Of a DNA stretch of 64,000 nucleotides, positions 45,681 through 55,034 are shown one piece after another. How positions within the stretch are numbered: position 1 is the stretch's first letter; every line of letters starts with the position of its first letter. Source of the stretch: Candidatus Hydrothermus pacificus (GTDB taxonomy: Bacteria; Hydrothermota; Hydrothermia; Hydrothermales; Hydrothermaceae); the NCBI GenBank assembly GCA_002011615.1, contig MTOH01000009.1, positions 43,371 to 107,370 on the forward strand, read 5' to 3'. Position numbers and translations under genes: made by a program. The notes under the pieces are model-generated. The model did not search any database and had not been told where the DNA came from. It saw only the letters and a program-made list of their open reading frames with translations.

Positions 45681-48471
45681 TAACCCCCCTTATTTGTTTT
45701 ACAACATTGTAACATCTGGGACATAATTTACCAAATTCATTGTCATCTTTAATATCTTCAGAATACATCCAGCATCTTTTGCACTTTTCGCCTCTTGCCT
45801 TTGTCACATATACCTTAATCTTTGTGTCCTCATCTTCAAGAAATTCTTCAAATTTGTCAGGTTTCTCAAAAAACACATCTGATACAATAAAAATTTCCTT
45901 GAGATAATCCCGATAATTCTCAAGAATTTTTGTGTTTCCTTCAAAGTAAAGGTTTGATTCAAGAGAACTTCCAACGATATCTTTCTGTCTTGTATTTTCG
46001 AGTCCTTTTAATACGAGCTCCCTTATCTTTTTTATTTCTTCAAAGTCCTTTACTATCTCTTCACTGTAAAACTTAAACTCTTCAAATTCTTCCAGAAATA
46101 CACTTTCCTGCTTTAAGCCCGGCATTTTTAAATAGGCTTCTTCACAGGTAAAACTCAGAATTGGTGAGGCAAATATAAGGAGTTCTTTCAATAAAATATA
46201 CAGGGCTGTCTGAGCACTCCTTCTTTCTCTCGATGATTTGGAAGAAACATAGAGCCTGTCCTTTAAAGCATCAAGATAAAAGGAAGAGAGTTCCACCACA
46301 CAGAAGTTGTAGTAATCTTTGAAAAATTTGTGAAACTCAAAATTTTCATAGTTTTCAATCCATTTATCTCTTTTTAGTTTAAGCAGGGACAGTATGTATT
46401 TATCAAAAGGTAGCATTTCATCAAAATTGACAGAATCTTTTTCAGGGTCAAAATCCTGAAGGTTCCCGAGTATAAACCTGTAGGTGTTTCTTATCTTTCT
46501 GTATGCTTCAACAGTTCTTTCAAGTATTTCATCAGATAATTTAACATCCTGAGTATATTCAGAAGAGCCTGCCCATATTCTCAGGATTTCAGCACCGTAT
46601 TTACCTGCAAATTCCATGGGGTCTATAACATTTCCAAGGGACTTGTGCATCGCTCTGCCCTGTTCATCCAGTGTCCATCCATGAGTTATACAGATTTTAT
46701 AAGGACTTTTCCCTTTAAGAGCAACACCAAGCACAAGACTTGCATTGAACCATCCCCTGTGCTGGTCAGGACCTTCAATGTAGACATCAGATGGCCATGG
46801 TAAATTCCTGTGTTTTAAAACTATCAGACTTGTTAAGCCCGAATCAATCCAGACATCGAGAATATCAAACTCCTTTTCAAGTTCTTTTGAATGACATTTG
46901 TTGCATTCTGTTTTCTCGGTTGTAAACTCCTTTAAATCGTGATTTAACCATGCATCACATGTTTCCTTTTCAACCCTTTCAGCAAGTTTATCAATTACAT
47001 CTGCATCAAGAAATACATTTCCACATTTTTTGCATCTGAGTGCGGGTATAAATACACCCCATGCTCTCTGTCTTGAGATGCACCAGTCAGGTCTTTCAGC
47101 AACAGCAGGAGTTATTCTGTTTATACTGTTTTTTGGGACCCATTTAATATTCTCTATCTCAGAGAGTGCTCTTTTTCTTAAATCAAGATGCTCAACAGAT
47201 AAGAACCACTGGGATGTTGCTTTAAAAATAAGAGGATTTTTACATCTCCAGCAATGGGGATAAATATGCAGGATTTTTGAGAACTGGAGAAGCTTTCCTC
47301 TTTCTTTCAGAACATCTACCACTTTTAAAGATGCTTCATCGGTTGTGAGTCCTTTAAAAAGCCTGCCTGCTTCTTCAGTGAATCTTCCGCTGTCATCAAG
47401 AGGTGAAATAATGCCCAGTTTATACTTCATTCCGACTTCAAAGTCTTCTTTACCGTGTCCCGGTGCTATATGGACAACACCGGAGCCTGTATCATAGGTT
47501 ACAAAATCTGCAAGAATCCCCTTTGATATTCTATCAAAGAATGGATGGATAAACTCCTTTCCTTCAAAAATGTCTCCTTTTTCTCTTCTTAATATTTGCA
47601 CATTTTCCCAGCCAAGCTCCTCTTTCACCCTGTCAAGGGTAAGTTCCGCAAGAATAAACTTTTTTCCATCAGCTATAACTTCTACATAGTTAAAATTGGG
47701 GTTAAAGGCGAGACCGAGATTGGAGATTATTGTCCAGGGAGTTGTTGTCCATACGAGTATTTCTGAATCCTCATCAAAAGGTTCTGAACTGTCTTTATTG
47801 AAATTCATTGAAAAGTAAAGGGAAGGAGACTCTTTATCTTTGTATTCAATTTCAGCCATTGCAAGAACAGTATGACAATGGGCACAAAAATGAACTGGCA
47901 TAAAGCTTCTATATATATATCCCTTTCTTACAAGTTCAGAAAAAAATCTCAATTCCTCTGCTTCATAAGCAGGGTCCATTGTGATATAGGGGTTTTCCCA
48001 TTCACCTATACACAAAAGCCTTTTGAATTCATCTTTTTGAATTTCTGTCCATTTTTTAGCGTATTCTCTGCTTTTTTCCCTTATTATTTTCTTAACTTCA
48101 ACCTTTTTAAGATTCCCGGGGTCTCTAACGATCTCTGAAAGCTCAGGGTCACTCTGAACCACCTTGTTTTCTATAGGCATACCATGATTGTCCCATCCCG
48201 GGACATAGGGAGATTTATATCCCTTGAGGAAATTGAATTTAACTATTATATCTTTCAGAATTTTATTCATAGCGGTTCCCAGGTGTATATGTTCATTGGA
48301 ATAAGGAGGACCATCATGAAGAATAAATATTCCTTTGTTCTTTTTTTCAAGAAGTTTGTGATATATTTTATTCTTATCCCAGTAATCTATGATTTCCTTT
48401 TCCCTTCTGGCAAGATTTGCCTTCATTGAGAAGTCGGTTCTGGGAAGATTAAGGGTTTCTCTAACTCCCAT
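45673..48471 (-). CDS. ileS: Isoleucyl-tRNA synthetase
   Basis: 932-residue class I synthetase. The HIGH signature reads HIHLG in GPPYSNEHIHLGTAMNKIL; CP1 editing domain (about 190-395) with WTTTPWTI and DTGSGVVHIAPGHG; KMSKS loop reads AMHKSLGN; anticodon domain; C-terminal zinc ribbon CKRCW...LCPRCYNVV. The first Lys of KMSKS is Ala here. Bacterial (type 1) IleRS, i.e. the mupirocin-sensitive branch by domain layout. It starts one base after the TPR gene and is followed by the dksA-like gene and lspA; ileS-lspA is a widespread arrangement. Confidence 0.97.
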   Translation of the reverse strand: MGVRETLNLPRTDFSMKANLARREKEIIDYWDKNKIYHKLLEKKNKGIFILHDGPPYSNEHIHLGTAMNKILKDIIVKFNFLKGYKSPYVPGWDNHGMPIENKVVQSDPELSEIVRDPGNLKKVEVKKIIREKSREYAKKWTEIQKDEFKRLLCIGEWENPYITMDPAYEAEELRFFSELVRKGYIYRSFMPVHFCAHCHTVLAMAEIEYKDKESPSLYFSMNFNKDSSEPFDEDSEILVWTTTPWTIISNLGLAFNPNFNYVEVIADGKKFILAELTLDRVKEELGWENVQILRREKGDIFEGKEFIHPFFDRISKGILADFVTYDTGSGVVHIAPGHGKEDFEVGMKYKLGIISPLDDSGRFTEEAGRLFKGLTTDEASLKVVDVLKERGKLLQFSKILHIYPHCWRCKNPLIFKATSQWFLSVEHLDLRKRALSEIENIKWVPKNSINRITPAVAERPDWCISRQRAWGVFIPALRCKKCGNVFLDADVIDKLAERVEKETCDAWLNHDLKEFTTEKTECNKCHSKELEKEFDILDVWIDSGLTSLIVLKHRNLPWPSDVYIEGPDQHRGWFNASLVLGVALKGKSPYKICITHGWTLDEQGRAMHKSLGNVIDPMEFAGKYGAEILRIWAGSSEYTQDVKLSDEILERTVEAYRKIRNTYRFILGNLQDFDPEKDSVNFDEMLPFDKYILSLLKLKRDKWIENYENFEFHKFFKDYYNFCVVELSSFYLDALKDRLYVSSKSSRERRSAQTALYILLKELLIFASPILSFTCEEAYLKMPGLKQESVFLEEFEEFKFYSEEIVKDFEEIKKIRELVLKGLENTRQKDIVGSSLESNLYFEGNTKILENYRDYLKEIFIVSDVFFEKPDKFEEFLEDEDTKIKVYVTKARGEKCKRCWMYSEDIKDDNEFGKLCPRCYNVVKQIRGVNA

Positions 48472-49173
48472 CTATTTTACCTCCTTTTCTACCATTTTTA
48501 AATAAGTTTTTAATTTAACGTCATCAGGGTACTCTTTCAGAAGTTCTGACCATATCTTCCTTGCTTTATCTTTTTCTCCCTTTTTGTAATAGAGTAGTCC
48601 AAGAAGGGTGAATGCTTTTTTATACTTTGGATTTGCGTCAAGCACTTCCTTAAGATTTTTTTCGGCTTCTTTATAGCTTTTCTTTTGTAAAAGAGTAAGT
48701 GCAAGTGAGGTTTTTATATCAATAAACATGGGTGCAATTTCTATTGCCTTCTTGTATTCCTCCTCTGCCTTATCATATTCGCCTATTTCTAAATACATAT
48801 CTCCCAGTTTTTTATATGTATTTGCAAGGTTGTTCTTTATAGTTTGAGGGATACCCCCAATACCTTTTTCAAGAAGGGCTGCCTTTTCATAAAATCTGGA
48901 TGCTCTTTCAAAATCTCCTACATCATTCAAAACAATTGCCATATTAACATTTGCCTCAATATAATCCGGATTTATTTTAAGTGCTTTTTCATAACTTTTT
49001 ATTGCATCCTTAAAAAGACCGGCAGTATAATAGCAAAGACCCAGTAGATTGTGATAATCCGCATAATCAGGATGATGTTTTATTGCTTCCTTTAATTTTG
49101 GAATTGCCTCCCACACCCTTCCTTTTTCATACAATCTTTTACCTTCATTAAACAACTTTTCCCCTTTATTCAT
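48472..49173 (-). CDS. Tetratricopeptide repeat protein
   Basis: 233 residues made of about six TPR units, e.g. ADYHNLLGLCYYTAGLFKDAIKSYEKALKIN-type helices ending in NPDYIEAN, YDKAEEEYKKAIEIAP, YKKAFTLLGLLYYKKG. No signal peptide or membrane helix is seen. TPRs mediate protein-protein contacts; the partner is unknown. First gene of the operon with ileS, lspA and sprA, with an aaggaga Shine-Dalgarno and its own promoter; a role in envelope assembly is conceivable from context only. Confidence 0.88.
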   Translation of the reverse strand: MNKGEKLFNEGKRLYEKGRVWEAIPKLKEAIKHHPDYADYHNLLGLCYYTAGLFKDAIKSYEKALKINPDYIEANVNMAIVLNDVGDFERASRFYEKAALLEKGIGGIPQTIKNNLANTYKKLGDMYLEIGEYDKAEEEYKKAIEIAPMFIDIKTSLALTLLQKKSYKEAEKNLKEVLDANPKYKKAFTLLGLLYYKKGEKDKARKIWSELLKEYPDDVKLKTYLKMVEKEVK

Positions 49174-49199
49174 ATTATCTCTCCTTAAAAAAGTTATAT

Positions 49200-49228
49200 A
49201 TTTTACTTATATGAGTTTTTAAAGTCAA
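49200..49228 (-). promoter_or_regulatory. Promoter of the TPR-ileS-lspA-sprA operon
   Basis: Minus strand: TTGACT (49228-49223), a 17-base spacer and TAAAAT (49205-49200), leaving a leader of about 20 bases that carries aaggag before the ATG at 49173. Confidence 0.65.
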
Positions 49229-49286
49229 TTTGAAAACTTATTTTTGTATGTGGAACATTTAACAGTATAGTCAGAATTATTTTTTA

Positions 49287-50771
49287 TTAGATTATCTTTT
49301 TTCTTCTGAATTTATCTGTTATTTTCCATGTTATGGTAAAAAACATAACCAGAACCAGAATGCCCAGGCTCGCCCAGCCTGTTATATCTCCCAGCCTTAC
49401 ATAAATCGTTTTATAATTCCATGGTGGCATTTTTATAATTGTTTTTATTACACCTTTTTTAAAAAGTTTTCTTTCCTCAACCACTCTACCATAGGGGTCT
49501 ATAACGCAGGAAATCCCCATTCTTGCACTTCTTAAAAGGTATCTCCTTGTTTCCACTGCCCTGAAAACAAATAAGTCCCTGTGTTCTAAAGGACCCAGTG
49601 TTTTTCCATACCATCCATCAGAGGTCAAATTTAAAATAACCTGTGCTCCCTTTCTTACAAGAATTCTTGACATCTCCGGGAAAATGCTTTCATAGCATAT
49701 AAGGGTGCCACAAAGATATTTGCCTGCCTTCATGGGCTCAAGCAACTTGCCTCTTGAAAAATCACCCTCACCAAAATCTATTTTCCTTAACATTTCAAAC
49801 TTCTCATCATAGGGTATTGCCTCGCCAAAGGGCACAAGCTTCATCTTATAATACCTGGAAAGAAGCTCTCCCTGAGGAGAGAACAAAAATACTGTGTTGT
49901 AAACCTTTCCTTTAACTCTATCCTGAGCACCAAGAAACAGATATGTCCTTTGAGTTTTTACAAATTCTCTAACATAACTGTATACAAAAGGATTGTAAAG
50001 CAGGTTCCCTGGTACAGAAGACTCACACCACAGAGAAATGTAAGGATTAAAACCCTTTATACTATCTGAAAGTTCTTTATAAACTTTAAAACCCATTTCC
50101 ATTTCCTGATTATAAGAAAGATAAAGGCTCAAGTTTGGCTGGTATATCGCGACCTTTACCCTTTCGCCCCGGAAAGGCCTTTTCATTCTTAAATGCCCGT
50201 AAATCTGGTTGATGGTGGGAACAAGCAAAAAGAAAATCAGGTAAAGGAACTCTTTTGTTTTAAAGAACTTGTAGAATAAAAGATTTAGAAGCACTATTAA
50301 AAAAGTTATAAAAAAAGGGCCTGTGAGTTCTATTATCTGAATTCCTGGCAGATTTTTTACCCATGACAGATAAAAGGGAGACCATGGGAATGCTATCTCA
50401 AACAATGTCCTGAAAAATTCAAGTCCTGTAAAAAAGGAAGGTATTAAAATTAAAGAAAAAGGTGAATTCAGGAATCTTTTTGTTAAAGTTCCGCATATTC
50501 CGAACAAACTTGATTCAAGCAGTATTAAGAGCAGCAGACCAAAAGGCAGGATAAATTTTATTTCAGGGACTATGTTTGATAGATTTATAAGCCAGAAAAG
50601 ATGATATGTATAATAGAGAAGACCGAACAGAAAAAATACCAGGAATCCTTTTTTCTTTTCTATTATAAAAAATAATGGGAAGAGAAAAAAAAGGGACAGG
50701 AACCACATATAAAAGGGAGGTCCTGAAAAAAGCACGAGAAAAAAAGCAAACAAAAATAAAACAAGAATCAT
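49287..50771 (-). CDS. lnt: Apolipoprotein N-acyltransferase
   Basis: 494 residues. Inner-membrane enzyme that adds the third acyl chain to lipoproteins. About eight hydrophobic segments in the first 200 residues and one at the C-terminus surround a periplasmic nitrilase domain, whose catalytic Glu-Lys-Cys triad fits LWCESSVPGN, YKMKLVPFGE and TLICYESIFPE. It marks a diderm envelope. Start overlaps the oxidoreductase gene stop by one base; third gene of the peroxiredoxin-oxidoreductase-lnt operon. Confidence 0.94.
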   Translation of the reverse strand: MILVLFLFAFFLVLFSGPPFYMWFLSLFFLFPLFFIIEKKKGFLVFFLFGLLYYTYHLFWLINLSNIVPEIKFILPFGLLLLILLESSLFGICGTLTKRFLNSPFSLILIPSFFTGLEFFRTLFEIAFPWSPFYLSWVKNLPGIQIIELTGPFFITFLIVLLNLLFYKFFKTKEFLYLIFFLLVPTINQIYGHLRMKRPFRGERVKVAIYQPNLSLYLSYNQEMEMGFKVYKELSDSIKGFNPYISLWCESSVPGNLLYNPFVYSYVREFVKTQRTYLFLGAQDRVKGKVYNTVFLFSPQGELLSRYYKMKLVPFGEAIPYDEKFEMLRKIDFGEGDFSRGKLLEPMKAGKYLCGTLICYESIFPEMSRILVRKGAQVILNLTSDGWYGKTLGPLEHRDLFVFRAVETRRYLLRSARMGISCVIDPYGRVVEERKLFKKGVIKTIIKMPPWNYKTIYVRLGDITGWASLGILVLVMFFTITWKITDKFRRKKII

Positions 50772-51739
50772 TATTTTGAAGATTCTCTTATTCTTTCAAT
50801 CATTTTTACAAGTTCTATGGCGTCTGATGTCCTGAATAAAGGTTTTTCCTTACCTTTTATTGAGTTCAGGAAATTTTTGACCTGTCTTGAAAAAGATATT
50901 TTAAAAAAGCTCTCCTCTTCATCTATTTCAGGTTTCACATCAAGAAGTTTACCATACCTTTTTTCGACAATTTTAAAAGGATTCAGGTATAATATCCCCT
51001 TATCACCATATACATTGAAATACATATAGTCTCTTACAAATTCAGGGTCCCACTTTATTTCAAAATCTATTGATATATCATTTATTTTGAAAAATGAAAA
51101 AACTTCCTTTTCAACCTCCTCTTCATAATAAAGAGATGAAATTATGTATTCAGGTGTCTTTTTAAAGAGATGGTAAATAATCTCTATAAGTTGAATTCCC
51201 TGAGTATTCAAAACACCTCCTCCTGATTCCTTTTCCTCTTTCCATTCCGCATCTTCGAATTCAAATCTCTTTTTTCTATACCCACATTCTATATGATAAA
51301 CCCTGCCAATTACTTCATTGTCAAGCATTTCTTTCATTTTATGAACATCGGGTCTTAAAGTCTGATTCATAACAGGCATGAGAAGAATACCTTTATGCTC
51401 TTTTTCTTTTTCAAGGAGGAGTTCTGCTTCAATGGAGTTTAAACATACAGGTTTTTCCAGAAGAACATGTTTCTTGAATTCAAGGGAGGCAATTGCGAGA
51501 GGAGTGTGAAGATGATTCGGGGCGGTTATTATAACCGCATCAAGTTCTTTGTCTGAAAGAAGCTCTTCAAAGTCAGTATAAATCTTATGAACACCGTGAA
51601 TTTCTTTTAACTTATAAAGTTTGGGTTCGTCTATATCACAAAAAGCATAGAGATTTACATTTTTCTCCTTCTTTATAACAGGAATATAACCTACCTGAGC
51701 AATGTGTCCAATCCCTATTATACCTATGTTCAAACTCAA
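50771..51739 (-). CDS. Gfo/Idh/MocA family oxidoreductase
   Basis: 322 residues. N-terminal NAD(P)-binding Rossmann fold: IGIIGIGHIAQVGY (GxGxxA-like), CDIDEPK, ITAPNHLHTPLAI and EKPVCLN (family EKP motif), then the GFO_IDH_MocA C-terminal alpha/beta domain with GGGVLNTQGIQLIEI. Relatives oxidise or epimerise sugars, often UDP-sugars for surface glycans; the substrate cannot be read. It lies between a peroxiredoxin gene (1-base gap) and lnt (1-base overlap). Confidence 0.92.
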   Translation of the reverse strand: MSLNIGIIGIGHIAQVGYIPVIKKEKNVNLYAFCDIDEPKLYKLKEIHGVHKIYTDFEELLSDKELDAVIITAPNHLHTPLAIASLEFKKHVLLEKPVCLNSIEAELLLEKEKEHKGILLMPVMNQTLRPDVHKMKEMLDNEVIGRVYHIECGYRKKRFEFEDAEWKEEKESGGGVLNTQGIQLIEIIYHLFKKTPEYIISSLYYEEEVEKEVFSFFKINDISIDFEIKWDPEFVRDYMYFNVYGDKGILYLNPFKIVEKRYGKLLDVKPEIDEEESFFKISFSRQVKNFLNSIKGKEKPLFRTSDAIELVKMIERIRESSK

Positions 51740-51740
51740 A

Positions 51741-52196
51741 TTACTTTCCTTTCAGAATTTCTCTTACCTTTTTGTAAACCTCTTCGGCATGACCAACAGG
51801 TCTAACTTTATCCCAGACATGGAGGATTTTCCCATCGGGTCCTACAAAAAAGGTTACTCGCATGGCTGTTTTCCCGCCTTCTTTTAGAACCCCGAATTTT
51901 TTAGATATCTCACCACCTTCATCGGAGAGCAATCGCACCTTTATATTGTATTTTTCTGCAAATCTCATGTGTGAGCGGGTGGAGTCAGTGCTTATCCCGA
52001 AAACTTCAACTCCAATATCTTCAAGCCTACTGAGATACCTGGAAAACTCAATTGCTTCCTTGGTGCATCCAGAAGTCATATCCTTGGGGTAAAAGTAAAT
52101 AACCAGATACTTGCCTTTATAATCCTCTGTCTTGAACTTTCTTCCTTTCTGGTCAAAAGTTTCAAAATCAGGTATTTTATTTCCTGGTTTAAGCAT
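51741..52196 (-). CDS. bcp: Peroxiredoxin, Bcp/PrxQ type (single cysteine)
   Basis: 151-residue thiol peroxidase. YFYPKDMTSGCTKEA holds the peroxidatic Cys in the PrxQ context; the C-terminal Arg and GPDGKILHVW strand are typical. PrxQ proteins often have a resolving Cys five residues after the first; here that place is Ile-Glu-Phe and the whole protein has only this one Cys, so it should work as a 1-Cys enzyme with an external thiol. aaggag lies upstream, with a divergent promoter. Confidence 0.94.
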   Translation of the reverse strand: MLKPGNKIPDFETFDQKGRKFKTEDYKGKYLVIYFYPKDMTSGCTKEAIEFSRYLSRLEDIGVEVFGISTDSTRSHMRFAEKYNIKVRLLSDEGGEISKKFGVLKEGGKTAMRVTFFVGPDGKILHVWDKVRPVGHAEEVYKKVREILKGK

Positions 52197-52224
52197 TATC
52201 TTCGCTCCTTTAAATGTTTTTTTA

Positions 52225-52255
52225 ATTATAATTCAATTTGCTATTCAATTTCCAA
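52225..52255 (-). promoter_or_regulatory. Promoter of the peroxiredoxin operon
   Basis: Minus strand: TTGGAA (52255-52250), a 19-base spacer and TATAAT (52230-52225), with a leader of about 20 bases carrying aaggag (52210-52205). Confidence 0.55.
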
Positions 52256-52375
52256 CAAAGAGGAAATTGGTTCATTAAAAATACAGGTAAGAATTTTAAT
52301 TTAAAAGGAAGAGAGCGTGAAAGCAAAGAGATGCGTGAACTTACAGTAAGGGCACTTGAAATTTTATAAAAATAA

Positions 52376-53233
52376 ATGTATTTTAATAGACTTATGAAAA
52401 GTATAAAGGATTATATTTACATTACTCTGGGAAGTTTTTTAACTGCACTGGGGCTTGACCTGTGTCTTATTCCCAATAAACTTGTTGAAGGAGGAATCTC
52501 AGGACTCAGCACAATACTCCATTATTTGATTCATGTACCTGTTGGTCTGACAATGCTGTTTTTCAATCTTATACTGTTTTTTCTTGCTTTCAAAATAATG
52601 GGAGGTTCTTTTGGTATAAGGAGCATTTACTCGACTATTATACTCTCTATTTTCGTTGACCTCCTTTATTATATAATACCTTCAACATGGATGATAAGAA
52701 ACCCAAATGTAGCGGTGATATTTGGAGCCTTTCTAACCGGAATAGGTATAGGAATTGTGCTCTCACGTAATGCCTCAACAGGTGGGACAGATATAATAGC
52801 CATGATAGCTAATAAATTAACAGGGTTTTCAACAGGATGGGCTCTTTTAATAACAGACTTTATAATTACTCTCTTTGCAGGAATATCTTTTGGTAAAGAA
52901 ATAGGTATATATTCATTAATTGCTGTGATAATAAACTCTTTTGTTATAGACCAGGTCCTGATGGGCGTAACTTCTTCTTTTGAGATTATGATTGTGACCA
53001 GAAAAGGAAAGAAAATTGCTGAGAGGATTTTGAAAGAAATTGGAAGGGGAGTAACAATCCTTGAAGGTGAAGGAGCATTTACCCATAAAAGGAGAGAAAT
53101 TCTCTGGGTTATAGTTAGAACAAGAAGAGAACTTATAAACCTTAAAAAACTTGTGAAGGAAGAGGACTCAAAAGCATTTATAAGCGTTAAGACCACAAAA
53201 GAAGTGCTGGGAGAAGGATTTAAAAAAATTTAA
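52376..53233 (+). CDS. YitT family membrane protein (DUF161 + DUF2179)
   Basis: 285 residues. Five or more membrane helices in the first 190 residues (LGSFLTALGLDLCLIP, AVIFGAFLTGIGIGIVLS with ARNASTGGTDI-like SRNASTGGTDIIA) followed by a C-terminal cytosolic DUF2179 domain (ITRKGKKIAERIL, GRGVTILEGEGAFT, VKTTKEVLGEGFK). The biochemical role of the family is unknown. Start is ATG 52376 or in-frame ATG 52394. No Shine-Dalgarno; TATAAA (52365-52370) lies 5 bases before the first ATG, so leaderless initiation is possible. Confidence 0.92.
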   Translation: MYFNRLMKSIKDYIYITLGSFLTALGLDLCLIPNKLVEGGISGLSTILHYLIHVPVGLTMLFFNLILFFLAFKIMGGSFGIRSIYSTIILSIFVDLLYYIIPSTWMIRNPNVAVIFGAFLTGIGIGIVLSRNASTGGTDIIAMIANKLTGFSTGWALLITDFIITLFAGISFGKEIGIYSLIAVIINSFVIDQVLMGVTSSFEIMIVTRKGKKIAERILKEIGRGVTILEGEGAFTHKRREILWVIVRTRRELINLKKLVKEEDSKAFISVKTTKEVLGEGFKKI

Positions 53234-53234
53234 G

Positions 53235-53921
53235 TTATTCTTCGGGGAGAAGTCCATCAGCAAAAGCATAGCCCTTATAGAGAGTGTCCCATGTTCCGAT
53301 GTCAATAAATCTTCCCTTTTCAAAAACATAACCCATTACCTTCTGTTCTTTAATAACTTTTCTCAACACATCTATCAGATTGCTTTTTCCTTCTGGAAGA
53401 TAATTTAAAAAATCTCTTGAAACAACAGAAATACCCGTGTAGCAAAGACAGACTTCAGGAACCACATCTCTGATTTCAACAACCCTGTTTCCATCCAGAA
53501 TAATTCTGGCATTTGTCTTTGCCTTCTTTAAAGCCATTGTGAAAAAGCTTTTTTCCTTTATATGAAAATCCATTAGTTCTTTTAATTCAAGATTATGGAG
53601 TATGTCGCAGTTATGGAGCAAAAAATCTCCGCCTATCAGTCTTTTGAAATTGGCAATGCCTCCTCCTGTGCCCATTAGTTCTTCTTCCATTTTTGTAACT
53701 ATCTCAGGACATTTAACAGTTTCAAGAAGACCCTGAATCTTATCTGCGTGATAATAGAGGTTTATATAAATTCTTTCTATTCCAAAATTTTTAAGATTTT
53801 CTATAATCCTTATCAGAAGAGGTTTTCCAGCAAAGGGAATCAGGGCCTTGTGAATTTCAAGAGTCAGGGGCATTAACCTTTCACCCCTTCCAGCACATAA
53901 AATTACTGCTTCTTTAATCAA
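53235..53921 (-). CDS. Sugar-phosphate nucleotidyltransferase (MurU/HddC-like)
   Basis: 228 residues with the nucleotidyltransferase signature AVILCAGRGERLMPLT near the N-terminus, HKALIPFAGKPLL, and metal-binding LHNCDILHN. Relatives include mannose-1-phosphate and N-acetylmuramate-1-phosphate nucleotidyltransferases; MurU-type size suggests the latter but this is not proven. Last gene of the xer-birA-coaX-tsaE run (4-base overlap with tsaE). Confidence 0.88.
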   Translation of the reverse strand: MIKEAVILCAGRGERLMPLTLEIHKALIPFAGKPLLIRIIENLKNFGIERIYINLYYHADKIQGLLETVKCPEIVTKMEEELMGTGGGIANFKRLIGGDFLLHNCDILHNLELKELMDFHIKEKSFFTMALKKAKTNARIILDGNRVVEIRDVVPEVCLCYTGISVVSRDFLNYLPEGKSNLIDVLRKVIKEQKVMGYVFEKGRFIDIGTWDTLYKGYAFADGLLPEE

Positions 53922-54337
53922 TTTTTCTCCTTTACAATTATTTTTCTTCTTTTCTCATCAATCAACTCAAAAACCACATCCACTCTTTTTTCAGGAAGAA
54001 GCTTTCTTATCCTGTCTGCCCATTCTATGAAAATTATTCCTTTTTTGTCCGAAAAATATTCGTCCAGTCCAAGAGCATTCCATTCTTCTGTTTTTGTTAT
54101 CCTGTAGAGGTCTATGTGATAAAGATTAACATGAGGCAGGTTATATATAAAGATATAAAGAAAAGTGGGTGACCTTACCTTTGTAACACCCATATAGCGC
54201 GCTGCTCCTCTTATAAATGTTGTTTTACCAGAACCCAGCTCCCCGAAAAGGCAAAAAATGCATGGAGGTTTATATCTTTTTATCACTTTTTCACCTATTT
54301 TTTCAGTCTCTTCAGGCGTTTTCGATATAAATTCCAT
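53918..54337 (-). CDS. tsaE: tRNA threonylcarbamoyladenosine synthesis ATPase TsaE
   Basis: 139 residues; P-loop GELGSGKTTF, VRSPTFLYI (switch Thr/Ser), HIDLYRI, FIEWADRI, all family landmarks. It supports the TsaBD complex that makes t6A37 on ANN-decoding tRNAs. Overlaps coaX by 26 bases and the next nucleotidyltransferase by 4. Confidence 0.95.
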   Translation of the reverse strand: MEFISKTPEETEKIGEKVIKRYKPPCIFCLFGELGSGKTTFIRGAARYMGVTKVRSPTFLYIFIYNLPHVNLYHIDLYRITKTEEWNALGLDEYFSDKKGIIFIEWADRIRKLLPEKRVDVVFELIDEKRRKIIVKEKN

Positions 54338-55034
54338 AAATCCCTTTCAATGTGATAAATTCATCCTTTTCAAAACCGAGTATCTCGGAAATAATATTTG
54401 CGTCTCCACCTGTTGTAATCTTTTTAAAGTCCTTCCAGCCCTCTTTAACAGTAAATTGCCTTATAACCCTCTCCATACCCCCTTTTAAAATATTAACTAT
54501 ACCGATTGAAAGGCACTCTTCGGTTGATTTACCATGATGAAAACCTGTGAAATGGATATCTTTGACTTTCACTCTCTCTGTATTTTCATACATTGATTTT
54601 ATTAAAAGTCCTATTCCTGGAAATATTGCAATAGGATAGACATTCTTTTTTTCATCAATTGCATCAATGGTTATTGCTGTTCCTGCATCTATCACTATGC
54701 CAGGTGTTTTGTAAAATTTATAAAGAGCGAAGACATTACATAACCTGTCGATGCCGAGTTGATGTTTTTCATTATAGGGTATGTTTAACATGTTAAAATT
54801 TTCATGCACAACAAATTTAGGGTATATGCCAAAGAACTTTGAAAAAAGGTTGGCGACTCTTAAATTAAATGAAGGTGCATTTGATGATATTAAAATCTCA
54901 TCCGGAAAACCTATATTTTCTGAAAAGTCCTGAACTTTGCTGATATGAATTTTCCCGAAATCCTCAATCTTTTCATCAATAAAAAAAGCCCAGTGAAGGT
55001 ATGTGTTGCCTATATCAATACACAGAGCTTTCAT
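54312..55034 (-). CDS. coaX: Type III pantothenate kinase
   Basis: 240 residues, ASKHA fold. First step of coenzyme A synthesis (pantothenate phosphorylation). Motifs: CIDIGNTYLHWA (phosphate-1), QLGIDRLCNVFAL, IVIDAGTAITID, FPGIGLLIKSMYENT and TTGGDA. It overlaps birA by 4 bases, the common birA-coaX pairing. Confidence 0.95.
   Translation of the reverse strand: MKALCIDIGNTYLHWAFFIDEKIEDFGKIHISKVQDFSENIGFPDEILISSNAPSFNLRVANLFSKFFGIYPKFVVHENFNMLNIPYNEKHQLGIDRLCNVFALYKFYKTPGIVIDAGTAITIDAIDEKKNVYPIAIFPGIGLLIKSMYENTERVKVKDIHFTGFHHGKSTEECLSIGIVNILKGGMERVIRQFTVKEGWKDFKKITTGGDANIISEILGFEKDEFITLKGIYGIYIENA

Noticed and set aside
52240..52374. Open frame ending SKEMRELTVRALEIL before yitT
   Set aside because: It looks like the end of a protein but has no usable start or ribosome site and overlaps the divergent promoter; possibly a remnant, too weak to annotate.
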